Position numbers and translations under genes: made by a program. Of a DNA stretch of 64,000 nucleotides, positions 36,263-48,292 are shown piece by piece (within the stretch, counting starts at the first letter, position 1; each line of letters opens with the position of its first letter). This DNA is from Eonycteris spelaea. Its lineage: Eukaryota; Chordata; Mammalia; Chiroptera; Pteropodidae. The notes below the pieces were generated by a model. That model made no database searches, had not been told where the DNA came from, and saw only the letters and a list, made by a program, of their open reading frames with translations. Location of the stretch: NCBI GenBank assembly GCA_003508835.1, contig PUFA01000062.1, positions 1,402,001-1,466,000 on the forward strand. The letters are read 5' to 3'.

Positions 36263-36439
36263 CAACTTTTTTCCCTTTCTCATTTCTTTTGGTTTTCTCA
36301 TTCCTCACTTGCATTCAGTTGTTCTACAGACATCTTTACAACTTGCATGTTTGCTGAAAATGACTTAAAAGTGGGTTCCCAGAAAGAAGAGACACTGTCT
36401 TTCTTGTCTGTTATGGGTGTAGGCACTGGTCTTCATGCT

Positions 36440-36530
36440 TCTTATGTGATACATCCTCTAGTCCTTGCACTCATCCTACTAAGGGATGATTTCCCATTTT
36501 TTAGATGGAAAAGTAATAGTCAGGGAGGCA
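36440..36530 (-). mobile_element. MIR SINE fragment
   Basis: 'cccattttttagatggaaaa' and 'agtcagggaggcaaagta' resemble reverse MIR. Weak. Confidence 0.45.
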
Positions 36531-36699
36531 AAGTATTACGCTGAAGTAGTCTTACATTGATGTTCAAAAATACATGCTATAAAAATTAAATGGGAAAAAT
36601 CCATGTAGAGTATTTCATTAGCATAAGGCACAGCATATAGTAAGTTCTTAATGCCAGCTTACATGCTGACATTCTCTCTTCAACAGCTTCCAGTTTCAT

Positions 36700-37245
36700 G
36701 ACTCATCCTAGTGCAAGCTCTATCTCATAGGCCAGAGCTAGGGCTTAGCATGCCTTTGTTCAAAACTCTCTAATGCCTTTCTATTCGCCTCCAAGGAAAA
36801 CACAATGTCTTCATCATGTCTCCTAACCAACTCTCCAAGCTCATTTCCTAGCATTCTTCCCCTTCTCTCCAGCCACAGTAAATTTCTTCTTCTCTTCCCT
36901 AAATGTGCCACTCCTCACCTCACTCCTCGCCTCAATTCCTCTGCACTGATGACTCCTCCTCTTGGTTGGCATAGTGTACCCCAGACACCCACATTAATAC
37001 ATTGCTTAAGTTCCTCAGGTCTCTCTCATAAATACCTCATAATAGGTTTTATCTAATGGGCATCTTGTTATTCTCTGTTCCTTTAACTTCATGTTTCTTT
37101 ATAACATTTATAATACTCAAACACGGTTAATACATCAATTTGTTTGCTTATGTATTATTGGTCCTTTCTCCACTGTAATGTATCATACACACAAGACTGT
37201 TTATTGTCAAATCCCCAACATCTATAAGAGTCTGACAAAAAATAG
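36700..37245 (+). mobile_element. L2, ORF2 end to 3' UTR
   Basis: 'aactctctaatgcctttcta', 'tcttcttctcttccctaaat', 'taatgggcatcttgttattc', 'tccactgtaatgtatcatac' and 'aaatccccaacatctataag' appear in L2 3' order over about 550 bases. No frame survives. Confidence 0.85.
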
Positions 37246-37261
37246 TGTTGTATATAACTAT

Positions 37262-37622
37262 GTCAGATGATTAAATGCCTGTGACACATGGCCTCCTATT
37301 TAAATTACATAAACAATCACATCCTGTGTGTAGTTGGAGGTAGGTTACCAACTTCCAGCCAAAATATGTAAACAAAAGTGATCTGCAACATGCAAGTCCC
37401 TCTACCTTCCCCCTCTCCCCCACCCCCACTGTAAGCCAGAAATTAGAAATGATGGATGAACCAAATCTTATCCCAAGGATGATGAGAAATGCAATAATAA
37501 AGAAGGAATTTGATCTTTGAATGATTTCAAGAAGCAGAGTCATTACCCACCCTGGACTACTAGCTCTCCTTGCATTTGGGGGTCTCTTTTTACCAATGTT
37601 TACCTAGTACCTTAACTAATAC
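37262..37622 (+). mobile_element. MaLR-like LTR
   Basis: The 3' end is typical: 'gcatttgggggtctcttttt', then 'cagagtcattacccaccctg' upstream and 'accttaactaatacag' at the terminus. The 5' portion is only loosely similar. Confidence 0.55.
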
Positions 37623-37659
37623 AGAGCCTAAACTAAGACAGCTTTATTTGGCATGGAGA

Positions 37660-37870
37660 AGAAAAGAATGATTTTAGAGTTTTTGCAGAAATCAAAATAA
37701 GACTAGGTGATGGATGGGTTCTGTCAGTAAAGAGAGATGAGGGAATAGAAATAACTCTGAGGATTTTAGCTTAGGAAAAGGGAAGAGGGTTCTGCCATTA
37801 ATCAAGTGAGCAATGTTTATATCGGGGAGGAGGGATGGAAGGATGAGTCATGTTATGAATATATTAAGAT
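37660..37870 (-). mobile_element. L2 ORF2 fragment, reverse strand
   Basis: 'aactctgaggattttagctt', 'tctgccattaatcaagtgag' and 'gagagatgagggaatagaaa' match antisense L2 coding wording. Confidence 0.7.
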
Positions 37871-38060
37871 GAAGCTGCCTCTGTGACATCAGGGTAAAGA
37901 TTTCCAGTAAATTTTCCATCCCCTGCTTCAAGTAAAACAGCAACGAGTAGACCTGTGATTCATGTATTGGCCTCGAATATGAGATTTCATGGTTTATGCC
38001 TAAAATAAGTGAAGGGTGGAAAGCTCACTCATGTAGCAAAAAGTAAAAAATTATATATAT

Positions 38061-38080
38061 TGATTGATTGATTGATTGAT
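38061..38080. repeat. (TGAT)5
   Basis: Five perfect tetranucleotide units preceded by a TA run. Confidence 0.95.
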
Positions 38081-38472
38081 CGGTATGTATCTTACATTTA
38101 TAGACAAATAGGCAATTAATATATCTATACTATTTGCAAATAGCATATGTATCTTGGCTTTAACTTAGAAGCAGACATTCATATTAGGTGATCATGTAAC
38201 TTGAATAAAGTGCACATTTTAGGAGCTGTAAGCATTATTAAATATTACTAACATCCATCACCCTAATTACAGTGAATGCATAGTCTCCCCAAGAAGTTTT
38301 TTAAAATCAGTATCTCTTCTGATACTGAGAAATGCATTTAAAAATGTTAGATCATGTTTAAATAAATTTTTTAAAGTAGCAGTGTTTCCTTAAGGTAGTC
38401 TTTTATAATATAAAAATAGTGAAATATTTTTTGCTCTACAAATTTTACCCATAAATTTATTCATTTGCAAAG

Positions 38473-38474
<2 letters not shown>

Positions 38475-38508
<34 letters not shown>
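38475..38508. repeat. (AC)17 microsatellite
   Basis: Pure dinucleotide tract of 34 bases. Confidence 0.98.
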
Positions 38509-38510
<2 letters not shown>

Positions 38511-38596
38511 CCTTGAAGTGAGATCATTAGTATTAGGAACTTCAGCCTGAATGCAAAATGTTTTAAGGTGTCATTAACAGGAGAATAAAGATCTTT

Positions 38597-38614
38597 GGGG
38601 GGGGGGGGGGGGGG
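38597..38614. repeat. Poly(G) run of 18
   Basis: Eighteen uninterrupted guanines, 88 bases after the (AC)17 tract. Such a run can form quadruplexes and is also prone to sequencing error. Confidence 0.97.
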
Positions 38615-40912
38615 AAGCACTTATAGCTCTCAAATGAATTATAATTCAACATAATGGAGCTGAGTTAATTGTGGCCCACCAGGCAAAGAACTTAATGAGT
38701 CAGGTAAGTGGGTTAATGGTCCTGTCTTTTGTCCCTTCTACACTCCCCTTAAGGGTAAGGGGAATGCTGGTGAGAGAAGAGAAGGAAGTGTGATGTGGAG
38801 AAAGCAAAGTCAGACCTCAGTAGATTTCCCCAAGCTACCAAGATAACCACAGCTGGAGAATCTCTGTTTTACATATGGAAATTGGTTGCCTCCAACTAAG
38901 TCACACCTCATTCTCTGTTAAGAGGGTACAGCTTTCACTCCTAAAATGGAGTGCTAGACTGCCTTAAAAGCCTCAGAGTTCTTTTAGAACTGGAACTCAC
39001 TGTAAGTGTTGCAAAAGGGTGGGACAGTTATAGAAGAGAATTACAGCATTCTTCTTTTATTGCTTATGTTATGTTTTCCAATAAAAATAAAGTTGGCTTA
39101 AGGGTGAATAAGCTTCACTGTTTAAAGGTGATTTTCTAAAGAAATTCAAGAGAATGGCAGTCAAATATGGGTCATTATTCTCAAGACCTAGAGAGTTTTT
39201 GGGAATTGTAACCATAAAGCACAAATGAATTTGATAATGTCTGATATATCACAAGCAATGCTCACATAAACATTTTCTTCTCTATGATTTTATTACATCA
39301 ATAAATTGCTTTGTTCACTCTTAAATGTGCAAATCTTTTTATGCATTACTTTTATATCATATACTAGTTGACTGCCTCTCCTATACTACATCCCTCTAGA
39401 AAACTAGTTCATTGAGACATGTTAGTTTGAGACATGAAGTATAAAAATAATCTACTTTAAGTAAGACAAGTAGTTCCTTCTTTAAAGAATAATTATGAAG
39501 TTTAAATGTATTTGAAATTAAGAATATGCAAAGAGTTTCCTCTATGAGTATTTCATTAGTTATATAAGAAAATATATATGTGTTTTTATATACATCCTCT
39601 TTGTTGTTGAAATCCAAAACTAAGGTTGTAAATTGATCTTAATTTTAAAATAAAATACACAGAAAATAATAATTTAAAAGATTTATATCTTGTCAAGCTT
39701 ATTTCAAAATTTACTTACTCATTGTCAATACCATATTGACAAATGTCAGAGGTATATTTAGACTGACAATGAGACCAGACATAAATTCCAGCTGGGTAAA
39801 TGTATCAAGTCTTAGTTATTTACATGTTATGGAAGGAAGTCAGCACAATCAGGATACATGGTAGATATTTTCCATTGTCAAGTGGAGTATAACCATTTAG
39901 GTCCCTGTAAAAGGACCACACACCAATGGACACACATATCTGTGAGCTAAGCATGATCTCACAACTGCGGGCTGCTCAGTGGTCCTGAGTTCATATCTAC
40001 ATATAGAAGGTGGAAGCATTTCTTTGAACAGGTTAATCTGAATATGTTGGAAACCAGCTCATTATGTTCCTGTTTTTCCTCCATTTTCTCACCCACATTA
40101 TAGTGAAGTCACCATCTTTGTCCTCAAATATTTACTATCTAATTGTGAAGAAAACAAATTTATCCTAATAATGATATTAACTTTAGCTGACATCATTATT
40201 TAGGAGACTGTTTTGTGTATCTAAGAATTGACTGGAATATACTATATGGAATCTTTTTAATTTTCACAAAACTTAAAGAAAGTTTTATTGTTTTGACATT
40301 TTACAAATAAAAATCTTATCGGTTAGGTTTTAAATAGTAATAAAATAACCCTGGATTTTTGTGGCTTTCAATAATAAACAACAAAGCATTTTATTTTATT
40401 GTTGTTTACAATTGCTGCTGAAGTTGTACTCTATGTGTTTTCCACTTCTAATAAAGAGCTGAATGGAGAGAGAGGCAGGGCTGGGATGGGGCTTGAACTA
40501 TTCAATTACTTTTAAAGCTTCTACTGGAACTCTCGTACTATTGGCAAAGCAAATCTTATGATCAATTTTGACAATAAGGTAGAAAAATATACTTTACCTA
40601 CAAGAAAAAAAAATCACAGGCACACCATTGCAGGTAGAGATATAGTATACCATGAGGTTATAAATATGTCTAAAGCTGTACCCCGATAAGTGGGAAAAAG
40701 TCTGTTTTAGAATATCAATAGAGAGTCCCTACTTTTAATGAATAATTCTAACATCACATGACTGGTGATAAATTAGTCCAATTGATAAAGACAAAAAAGC
40801 AACAAGTCAAGAACTTTAGCAATTATTGTGGCTTTTTTCATAAAAGTAGAGAGATGGGAATAGCAATTTTATTTGGACTAGGACATTATGAAAAAGAGTA
40901 ATGAGACATATG
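38615..40912. other. Repeat-poor unique island
   Basis: About 2.3 kb without recognised transposon or exon. Two short perfect inverted repeats occur (39722-39742 and 40375-40408) but both are AT-rich and unremarkable. Confidence 0.45.
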
Positions 40913-40958
40913 TATATACACATACATACATATATATTACATACATACATACATACAA
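40913..40958. repeat. (TACA)n tetranucleotide repeat
   Basis: Two CATA/TACA blocks separated by a short TATATATT segment. Confidence 0.93.
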
Positions 40959-41877
40959 CAAAAGAAAGGTAGTAGCCTGATTTGGAAAAATTAGAAATTC
41001 AACCTGAGTAATTATCCTATGTCCTATAGTTTCTGTTAGTTATTGAGGAAGGGGTTTAATTAGCATTAATCTGTATCTGTCTGTCAAAACATATGCTTAA
41101 ATGATAGTAATTGAAGGGGAGGCACTGTGGTAATTCTAAGTAACACATAGAAAAGACAAAATCTTTATAGCAGTGGAATGACTAAATCAGGGCTATTGAG
41201 AGATGCTAAATTTCATCCATTCTCCTGATTTGTACAAGAATTCTCTCTCTTAATGTTCCTTGGTTGATACACATATTGTCATTCTCCTAATCTCTTGAAA
41301 GTAACATTAGTTATTTTAATCATTAAAGTTTGTTTTCATTTCCAAAGCCATAGGACAAATTCTACTTCTTCAAATCTGGCATACAGTAGCAAAATTCATG
41401 TGTGTTCCTATTTAAATAAATCATTTTAACTTTCCTATTGGGGCTGAGGAGAAAGGTCAACATTGGTCATTTTCAGCTGAAACAGAAACATTTAAGAGAC
41501 AGTTGGTGTGAGAACTACTGTGGCTTTAAATACGGGACCATCCTTTCAACTTTCATGCAGGCGAGGTATAGACTCTATGCACCTACTTGCTTTGCTCTCT
41601 CTAAGAAATGAATTTTCCATTATATTTTTCTTGACTGTGATCCAGGAAACGATTGTTATGGAGAGGGATAAAAGTCAAAATGCCTTGCCTTCACAGAGCA
41701 TGCTACTTTGCTGTATTATCTCTGATGCCTGCACCATTGCCCTAAGAAAAATGACACTTCCAAACTACGGTTAAGAGTTAGCCACTTTTATTTGGATAAA
41801 CTTTGCATTATGGCTCTGTGTTCCACACAAACTGTATCTACCCCCTTACAACAAACAGGAAGAGATAGACTATTATA
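40959..41877. other. Unique sequence, no feature seen
   Basis: No recognised repeat. The 88-codon frame at 41508-41774 resembles no family known to me. Confidence 0.45.
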
Positions 41878-41898
41878 ATAAAGGCTTAAGATATTTGG
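41878..41898 (+). mobile_element. MIR SINE, 5' piece left of an L1 insertion
   Basis: 'aaaggcttaag' resembles the MIR 5' region 'agtggttaagag'. It continues directly into the MIR piece at 43690 once the L1 and one copy of its target duplication are removed. Confidence 0.6.
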
Positions 41899-43689
41899 CT
41901 CAAACTCTTTTCATGAGGCCAATATTACCTTGATACCAAAATCTGGTAAGGACAACACAAAAGAGGAAAACTACAGACTAATATATCTTATGAATACAGA
42001 TGCAAAAATCTTAAATAAGATACTAGCAAACACTCTATTAAAAGAAGTTGAAGAAGATACAAAGAAATGGAAAGATATTATGTATTCTTGGATTGGATTG
42101 ATAGTTAAAATGACCATATTACCTAAAGCATTATACAGATTTAATGCAATCTCCATCAATATCTCATCAGTATTTTTTAAAGAAATAGAACCAAAAAAAA
42201 AAAATCATCAGATTTGTATGGATGCACAACAGATCCTAAACTTGCCAAAGCCATCCTGAGAAAAATAATGAGGCTGGAGGCATCACTCTGGCCGACTTCA
42301 AATTATACTACAAAGTGACAGTAATCAAAACAGCAGAAAAACAGACACATGGACCAATAGAACAGAATCGAGAGTCCAGAAGTAAATCCATATTATATGG
42401 GCAAACACTTTTCAACAAAAAAGCCAAAAACACACAGGATAGAAAGAAAAGCCTCATTAATAAATTGTGCTGTGAAAACTGGAAACCCACCCGCAAAAGA
42501 ATCAAACTAGACTGTTGTCTATCACCACACACAAAAATATTAACTCAAAATGGATTAAGCACCTGAATATAAGACCTGAAACAATAAAATGCATAGAAGA
42601 AAACATAGGAACTAAACTCAAGGACCTGGGACTTAAAGAGGATTTTATAAATTTGATCTCAAAGGCAAGGAAAGTAAAAGCAAAAATAAATGAATGGGAC
42701 TACATCAAACTAAAAAGCTTGTGCTTAGCAAAAGAAACCGTCAAAAAGTAAGGAGACAACTATCAGAATGGGAAAATATATTTGCAAAAAATGCCTCCGA
42801 TAAGGGCCTAATATCCAAAATATACAAAGAACTCATACAACTCAATAACAACAAAAAACAAATGATCCAATCAAAAAATGGGCAGAGGACCTGAATGGAC
42901 ACTTCTCCCTAGAGGACATACAAATGGCCAACAAATATATGAAAAGATGCTCAACATCGTTAGCTATTAGGGAAATGCAAATCAAAACCACAATGAGATA
43001 TCATCTCACACCTGTTAGAATAGCTATAATCAACAGGACAAGTAATAACAAATGTGGAGAGGATGCAGAGAAAAAAGAACTCTCATATATTGCTGATGGG
43101 ACTGCAAATTGGTACAGCCACTATAGAAAAGAGTATGGAGGTTCCTCAAAAAACTAAGAATTGATCTACCATATGATCAAGCAATCTCTTTACTGGGTAT
43201 TTACCCCAAAGACTTGAAAACCCATATCTGAAAAGATATTTGTCCTACAATAGATGATTGGCTAAAGAAGTTGTGGTACCTGTATACAATGGAATATTGT
43301 TCAGCAATAAGAAGAAATGAAATACTGCCATTTGCAACCTGGATGGACCTTGAGATAATCATGCTAAGCAAAATAAGGCAGACAGAAAAAGTTGAAAATC
43401 ACATGATATCACTTATATATGGGATATAAACCTAAAAGCAACAAATGAACAGGACAAACACACTGAGACTCATGGACATGGACAATAGACTAGTAGTTAC
43501 CAGAGGGTAGGGGGTAGTGGAGATGGGGAGGTAGATGGGGTAAAAGGGGTCATATATGTGGTGACAGAACTACGGGTGGTGAACACACAATGTATATATG
43601 CTTTGCTGTTAAAATGTATAACTGAAACATCAGATTTTATTAACCAATGTCACCATAAAAATGATTTATTAGAAAAAAAAGATATTTGG
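41888..43689 (+). mobile_element. LINE-1, 5'-truncated and internally deleted, with target-site duplication
   Basis: The best-preserved element of the window. It is flanked by AAGATATTTGG at 41888-41898 and 43679-43689, and the cut site (TT then AAGA) suits L1 endonuclease. The body is 41899-43678: ORF2 from the region encoding '[13 protein letters not shown]', then distal ORF2, a 3' UTR with a G-rich part at 43500-43550, and a short A tail. Near 42030-42040 the frame passes from 'KILNKILAN' straight into '[12 protein letters not shown]'. In intact ORF2 these are separated by most of the palm domain, including the FADD catalytic motif. Later frameshifts split the rest (42259, 42566, 42751, 42894). 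It is therefore inactive. Confidence 0.95.
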
Positions 43690-43775
43690 TTCTAGAATCA
43701 AGCAAATCTGGGTTTCCACATAAGCTCTATCATTTAATAGCCCCAGTGTCTCATTTGTAAAATGGAATATTAAGA
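43690..43775 (+). mobile_element. MIR SINE, 3' piece right of the L1 insertion
   Basis: 'ttctagaatcaagcaaatct' plus 'gggtttccacataagctcta' and 'cagtgtctcatttgtaaaat' follow plus-strand MIR with a small internal deletion. It joins 41878-41898 as the interrupted target. Confidence 0.7.
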
Positions 43776-43989
43776 GTTTTCTTTTCATAAATTTTTGCAG
43801 CTTTAAATGTATTTTTCCATGGCAACAATTTCTAATAAAACCCTCTGTAACCACATATTTTAAATAATCACATATTTTTATTCCTACTGATTATACCTAC
43901 AATTTAGATTCTTTTCTCACAAATAAGAACAATAGATGTGAACAATTTTCCTCTTCATTCAAAAACCATGCACCAAGCCCAAAGGTGCT

Positions 43990-44085
43990 TAAGACATGGC
44001 TGCTGGGGACTAGGGACCGAGGCACATGTGATCCCTGCCCTCACAGAGTCGTCAGTCTAGAAGTGGAATTTATGGTCGGAATTAT
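43990..44085 (-). mobile_element. L2 fragment, reverse strand
   Basis: 'gatccctgccctcacagagt' followed by 'cgtcagtctagaagtgg' is reverse L2 3'-end wording. Confidence 0.55.
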
Positions 44086-44242
44086 CACCCAGTATATTGG
44101 AAGCTGCATTTATGATATAAGTTTCTTTAGTTAATTTCTTAACTTGGGAATCTTCATTTTCCTCAGAGAGTTTATACTTGACAGCTCAGCTCTTAATTAT
44201 GCACATTCATACTAGATCCCAAAGTTTTCACAAACTCTACTG

Positions 44243-44268
44243 TTTTTTTGTTTTGTTTTGTTTTTTTG
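44243..44268. repeat. (TTTTG)n T-rich tract
   Basis: Runs of T punctuated by G over about 26 bases. Confidence 0.88.
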
Positions 44269-44454
44269 ATGTCTTCACATGACCTCAAGCAGTGCCAAAG
44301 CAATTTATAGATACTCAGAGAGCTCTGATATTTACCTACAAATGTAATAGTAATCCAGAGAGTTTAACTCCATTGCTGTTGCCATAATTATTATTTGTTA
44401 CTATTTCAAGGTTTTACCTCTTATAAGTTTGAAACACACACCATTCAATCTACT

Positions 44455-45055
44455 ATATTTACTCATTTATTCATTTTCTCATGTATGTATTGAACAAATA
44501 GTTATTGAGTGCCTCTTTTGTGTCAGAAACCATACTAGACACTGGAAGTAAAATAGTGTACAATACACAGAAATTACATGAGTTTGAAGAATTTATATTC
44601 TACTGAAGAAGACACAATAAATATAAAGCTAAAAAAGAAAGACAGATTACCATAAAGACTTGGAAGAAAACAGACTTTTATGATAGAACACAAAACATGG
44701 CTGGGTGAGGCAGTAATGACATAGGATAGGCAGGGGAAGTTTTCTATGGAGAAGGCATTTTTCATTTGAGTCCCAGGGATGAGAAGCCAATCATGTAAAG
44801 AATCTTTGAGGTTGGCAGACTGACAAACACAGGAACTCGAGATGGGAGTTAAATTGGTATGTCTGGGGACTTGACAAAAGCCAGAGATACTGATTAAAAT
44901 AAGCTAAGGGATAAGCATGAGATGAGTTGAGCGTAGTCAAAGGCCAGCTGATATAGGGCCATATAGGAAGAAAATTGGATGGTATATTCTAAAAGTCTTA
45001 GGAAACTAGTGAGTCATCCTAAGCAGTAAAGTCATATACTTACTTTTACAGTTGT
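44455..45055 (-). mobile_element. L2, reverse strand
   Basis: Begins 'attgaacaaatagttattga', 'gtgcctcttttgtgtcagaa', continues 'gaatttatattctactgaag', 'gaagttttctatggagaagg', 'ggccatataggaagaaaatt' and 'ggaaactagtgagtcatcct', the reverse L2 3' end running into antisense ORF2. Confidence 0.85.
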
Positions 45056-45057
45056 GC

Positions 45058-45290
45058 AAACAATAGCTAACATTTATATGGCACTTCCTGGTACTAAGAA
45101 TTGTTCTAGGCCCTTTTACATACATTATTAACTCATTTAATCTTCATAATGACCATTTGAAATAGGTACTATTATTGTTCTACTTTATAAACGAGGAAAC
45201 TGAGTTATTGCAAGATTAAGTATCTTCTCAAGATTGCGAAGCTAGTAAGTAGTAGCAGAACCAAGATTCTTGTCCAAACTCAACAGCAGG
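45058..45290 (-). mobile_element. MIR SINE, near full length
   Basis: 'acaatagctaacatttatat', 'ctcatttaatcttcataatg', 'ggtactattattgttctact', 'gaggaaactgagttattgca' and 'aagctagtaagtagtagcag' follow reverse MIR closely. Confidence 0.92.
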
Positions 45291-46014
45291 GATACTGAGC
45301 AAACATCATCTACTCTGGAATCAATGTAAACAGCATTCATATTCTTCCTCTATGACAACTAATTATAGTATAGTTACTGAAATCATACAATTTTGTAATT
45401 TAAGGAGACATGAAAGATTTTAATGTGATATAATGAGACTCCAAGAAGACAAGCACTTTATCACAGGTTGCACAACTGCTTTACAAAGCCACGCATCATA
45501 AAAAAACTATTAGGAATTTTGTTGGGGCAGACATAAATAATCTAAGCAATGAATATTCAAATATACTTCAACATTCTTATGAAAATCAGTCTTCGGTTAT
45601 GTGAAGTGATCAGAATCTCATGAGATTCTTTAATAAGAGATGTTTATATTCTTGATTAAAAGCATGGTTTTAAACTGGGAAAAGTAGACTTAGAATCCTC
45701 TAGAATATGGCACAAAGTAAGTTTATGACCAAATGAAAATCCTAAAATTGGTTAAATAGATTAAATAAATGTTAGAGAAATTAAAGACAAAAATAAATTG
45801 TACACAATTTTCTTCTATGATCTACAATCATAATAGAAAAGATGGTTGCAATAGCAGCAAAGACACTATGACATCTAAGAAGACAAGGTTAATAAAGTTA
45901 ACTGTAAAGATACTGTGAGGTATTTTGACACTTAAAAGAAGACATTTCTAGTTATGAAATACAATAATAGATGAAACATTGAGCAAATATGAATTTTTTT
46001 AATCACAACAATAA
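45291..46014. other. Unique AT-rich sequence, no feature seen
   Basis: No recognised repeat or gene. Confidence 0.45.
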
Positions 46015-46140
46015 TTGAGCACTTATTCTGAAACGGGTGGCCTTGCAAATATATAAAGTATGGAGCTTATGCTCTAGTCAGACAGCCAGCCAGACATAAA
46101 AATCAAACAAATAGCAAAACATCAAAAGACTATCAAGATC
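46015..46140 (-). mobile_element. L2 fragment, reverse strand
   Basis: 'ttgagcacttattctgaaac', 'tatggagcttatgctctagt' and 'gccagacataaaaatcaaac' match reverse L2 3' end. Confidence 0.6.
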
Positions 46141-46669
46141 AATAAAAGTCATAAGTTCATAAATACAAAAATCAACACAAACTTTGCCGGCAAAGAAATC
46201 AAATCAGTCTTACTCAGGCATTTTAGAAATAAATCACTTTATGGCTACTAGTCTGTTAGCAGCTAAATATGGAGTCAATGTAAACAACTGGTAGGCAACT
46301 CACTTTAAGAAGCATATGGTACATGAAAGATGCACTCCTCTGTCATCTATCTTCATTATCATTCTGTGTCTAGCAGCCACCTCTCTCAATATGAAGACAA
46401 GTTGGGTCTCTGTGAGATAGAAGTGTTATGATACCAGTCCTCAGGAGATTTAAATAAATGACATGAAAAACAGAAAATGAACAGTTATGTAAAATATGTA
46501 ATGGAAAATTGACCAAGCGGAAGAAAAACAAGATCATGTTTGACACAGCTCTCCCAAAGTAAACTAAAGAAAATGAGGGTGCTTTACAAGGGAGTATGAA
46601 AGAATAATAGTGCCTATCCTTGGCAGTTTGCTTTCAGTTCCATTTTTTATACTTTGTTCTTCTCTGCAT
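46141..46669. other. Unique sequence, no feature seen
   Basis: No recognised repeat or gene. Confidence 0.45.
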
Positions 46670-47095
46670 GATTGATCCGTGTAGGTTGTATTTTTCTTGT
46701 TTTGTTTGAGGAGCTTCCACTGGTTTTAGGCAATGGGAGGGAACAGCAGCAGACAGGAGAGCTGGTGAGAGGAAAGGAGAAGCCATGTCTCCCTTACCTT
46801 CTCTCTGGTTATGGTGGTGTCTTCTTGGCTTCTGGGATGCTTCCCTGGCTTTTCCCAGACAGCATCATCATAATCTCAGCTCTTACCAGGCTCCAGTCAC
46901 TGCTTTTCCACTTAAGTCTTCTATTCTAGAAGTGGTAGCCACTTCTTGACATGTCTTTGGATGGTCTCAATGTCTCTCTTCAGCTCCCTCAGCTTTTTAT
47001 GACCCATACTCAATGCCCTGTATTAAATTCCATCTGTTTTAAAGATGTGAACAGTTTTCTGTTTTCCTGTTTGTGTATTGACACAGAAAAGATGC
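46670..47095 (+). mobile_element. Old interspersed repeat, family uncertain (L1M 3' UTR or LTR-like)
   Basis: The order 'gagcttccactggttttagg', 'caatgggagggaacagcagc', 'ctattctagaagtggtagcc' and 'attaaattccatctgtttta' is one I recognise from a repeated mammalian block but cannot name with certainty. The embedded 'agaagtggtagccacttct' hairpin is part of it. Confidence 0.5.
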
Positions 47096-47254
47096 AGAAT
47101 AATATAGAAGAAACCACATATATTTCAAGTCTTTGGTTGAATTCTGGTCGTCATTTGGGCTGTTGAAACTTGGGAAACAGGTGTAATTATATGCTTAAAT
47201 TTCCCATTAATTCATCCTTCCCTTTATTCAGAAATCTACAAACTAAAAGCACTA

Positions 47255-47365
47255 ATACCTACATTTCAGGATTCTTGTGAAGGTAAGATAAAGTCATGCA
47301 CATAAAGTTCTTAGCATTGTGTTTGTCTCATAGTGGTTTCTCACTAAATGATACTTTATTTCCCT
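47255..47365 (+). mobile_element. MIR SINE 3' part
   Basis: 'ggattcttgtgaaggtaaga', 'cacataaagttcttagcatt' and 'ctcactaaatgatactttat' match the MIR 3' half. Confidence 0.68.
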
Positions 47366-47457
47366 CTACAACTTCCTCTTGTCTCCAACCATCAACATCA
47401 CACTTGTACCTCCCAGGCAATGGGTCCTACTATGGATAGGGTCTTGGCTAAGACCTT

Positions 47458-47512
47458 CATGTATATGTGTGTATATATATGTATATTTATATGTAGATGT
47501 AGATATAATTTT
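47458..47512. repeat. (TATG)n/(TA)n tract
   Basis: Alternating TATG, TGTA and TAGA units over about 55 bases. Confidence 0.88.
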
Positions 47513-47521
47513 TAACTAATT

Positions 47522-47705
47522 ATTATAATAGTCTTAGGAATTAGTTGCCATTATTATATCTTTTCAGATAAAACTGAGGTTTAAAATATTAATTGAAATG
47601 TCTGGAGTCACATAGTTAGTAAATGGTAAAGACAGAATTCAAATTTACATCTTCCTGGCTCTGAAGTCTGTGGTCTTAACTTTCTTTGCTAAATGACCTT
47701 TCATC
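47522..47705 (-). mobile_element. MIR SINE
   Basis: 'tatcttttcagataaaactg', 'ggagtcacatagttagtaaa', 'acagaattcaaatttacatc' and 'gaagtctgtggtcttaactt' follow reverse MIR. Confidence 0.87.
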
Positions 47706-48170
47706 ACTACATAGATAGATCATATCTGGTCCTCAGATACCAGGAAAAGACATGTCCCTAAGATTCCAGCTCTTCTCTCCTTTCGAACCTCCACTACTAT
47801 GCAAGATCATTATGGATTTGGAAACTAGGCTTTCGCCACTGAATAATTTTAGAGTGGTGGATAATATGGTATATGAAATCAGACAGGCAATATCTCAGAC
47901 CAATCAGAATGTCATGAAGAGTCTCTATGGTGCATAAAATTAAGAAAAATAACACACTTAAATATGGAATTGTATTAAGTATGTTGTAATAATATATGAA
48001 GATGTAGCACAAATGTCAATAACTTTTAAGAGGGATAGGCAAAGAATGCCTTAATTTTTTGAGATTATAAATTATAGACATCCTTTTGAGCATCAATAAG
48101 ACAATAATATTTGACTTATGTATACATGAAAAAAAATTGTCATTAGATGGAAACCTGAGAAAGGAATGCT
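47706..48170. other. Unique sequence, no feature seen
   Basis: No recognised repeat or gene. Confidence 0.45.
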
Positions 48171-48171
48171 C

Positions 48172-48292
48172 TGTGTGTATGTATATATGTATATATTTCT
48201 CTGTGTGTGTACATATTATATATTACATGTACTATATACATACATAGTGTGTATGTGTGTATGTGTATGTATATATATGCAACACACACATA
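48172..48292. repeat. (TG)n/(TATG)n compound microsatellite
   Basis: Alternating purine-pyrimidine sequence over about 120 bases: TGTG, TATG and CATA blocks, ending in ACACACACATACA. Confidence 0.93.

Noticed and set aside
39722..39742. Perfect 9-bp inverted repeat TTGTCAATA-CCA-TATTGACAA
   Set aside because: Short and AT-rich, expected by chance in a window of this size.
40375..40408. 10-bp inverted repeat TAAACAACAA with 14-nt loop
   Set aside because: AT-rich and short. No further structure around it.
41930..43157. Chain of plus-strand frames that looks like a protein gene
   Set aside because: They are fragments of one L1 ORF2 in shifting frames, not a host gene.
46927..46945. AGAAGTGG-TAG-CCACTTCT hairpin
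   Set aside because: It belongs to the surrounding old interspersed repeat and is not an independent element.
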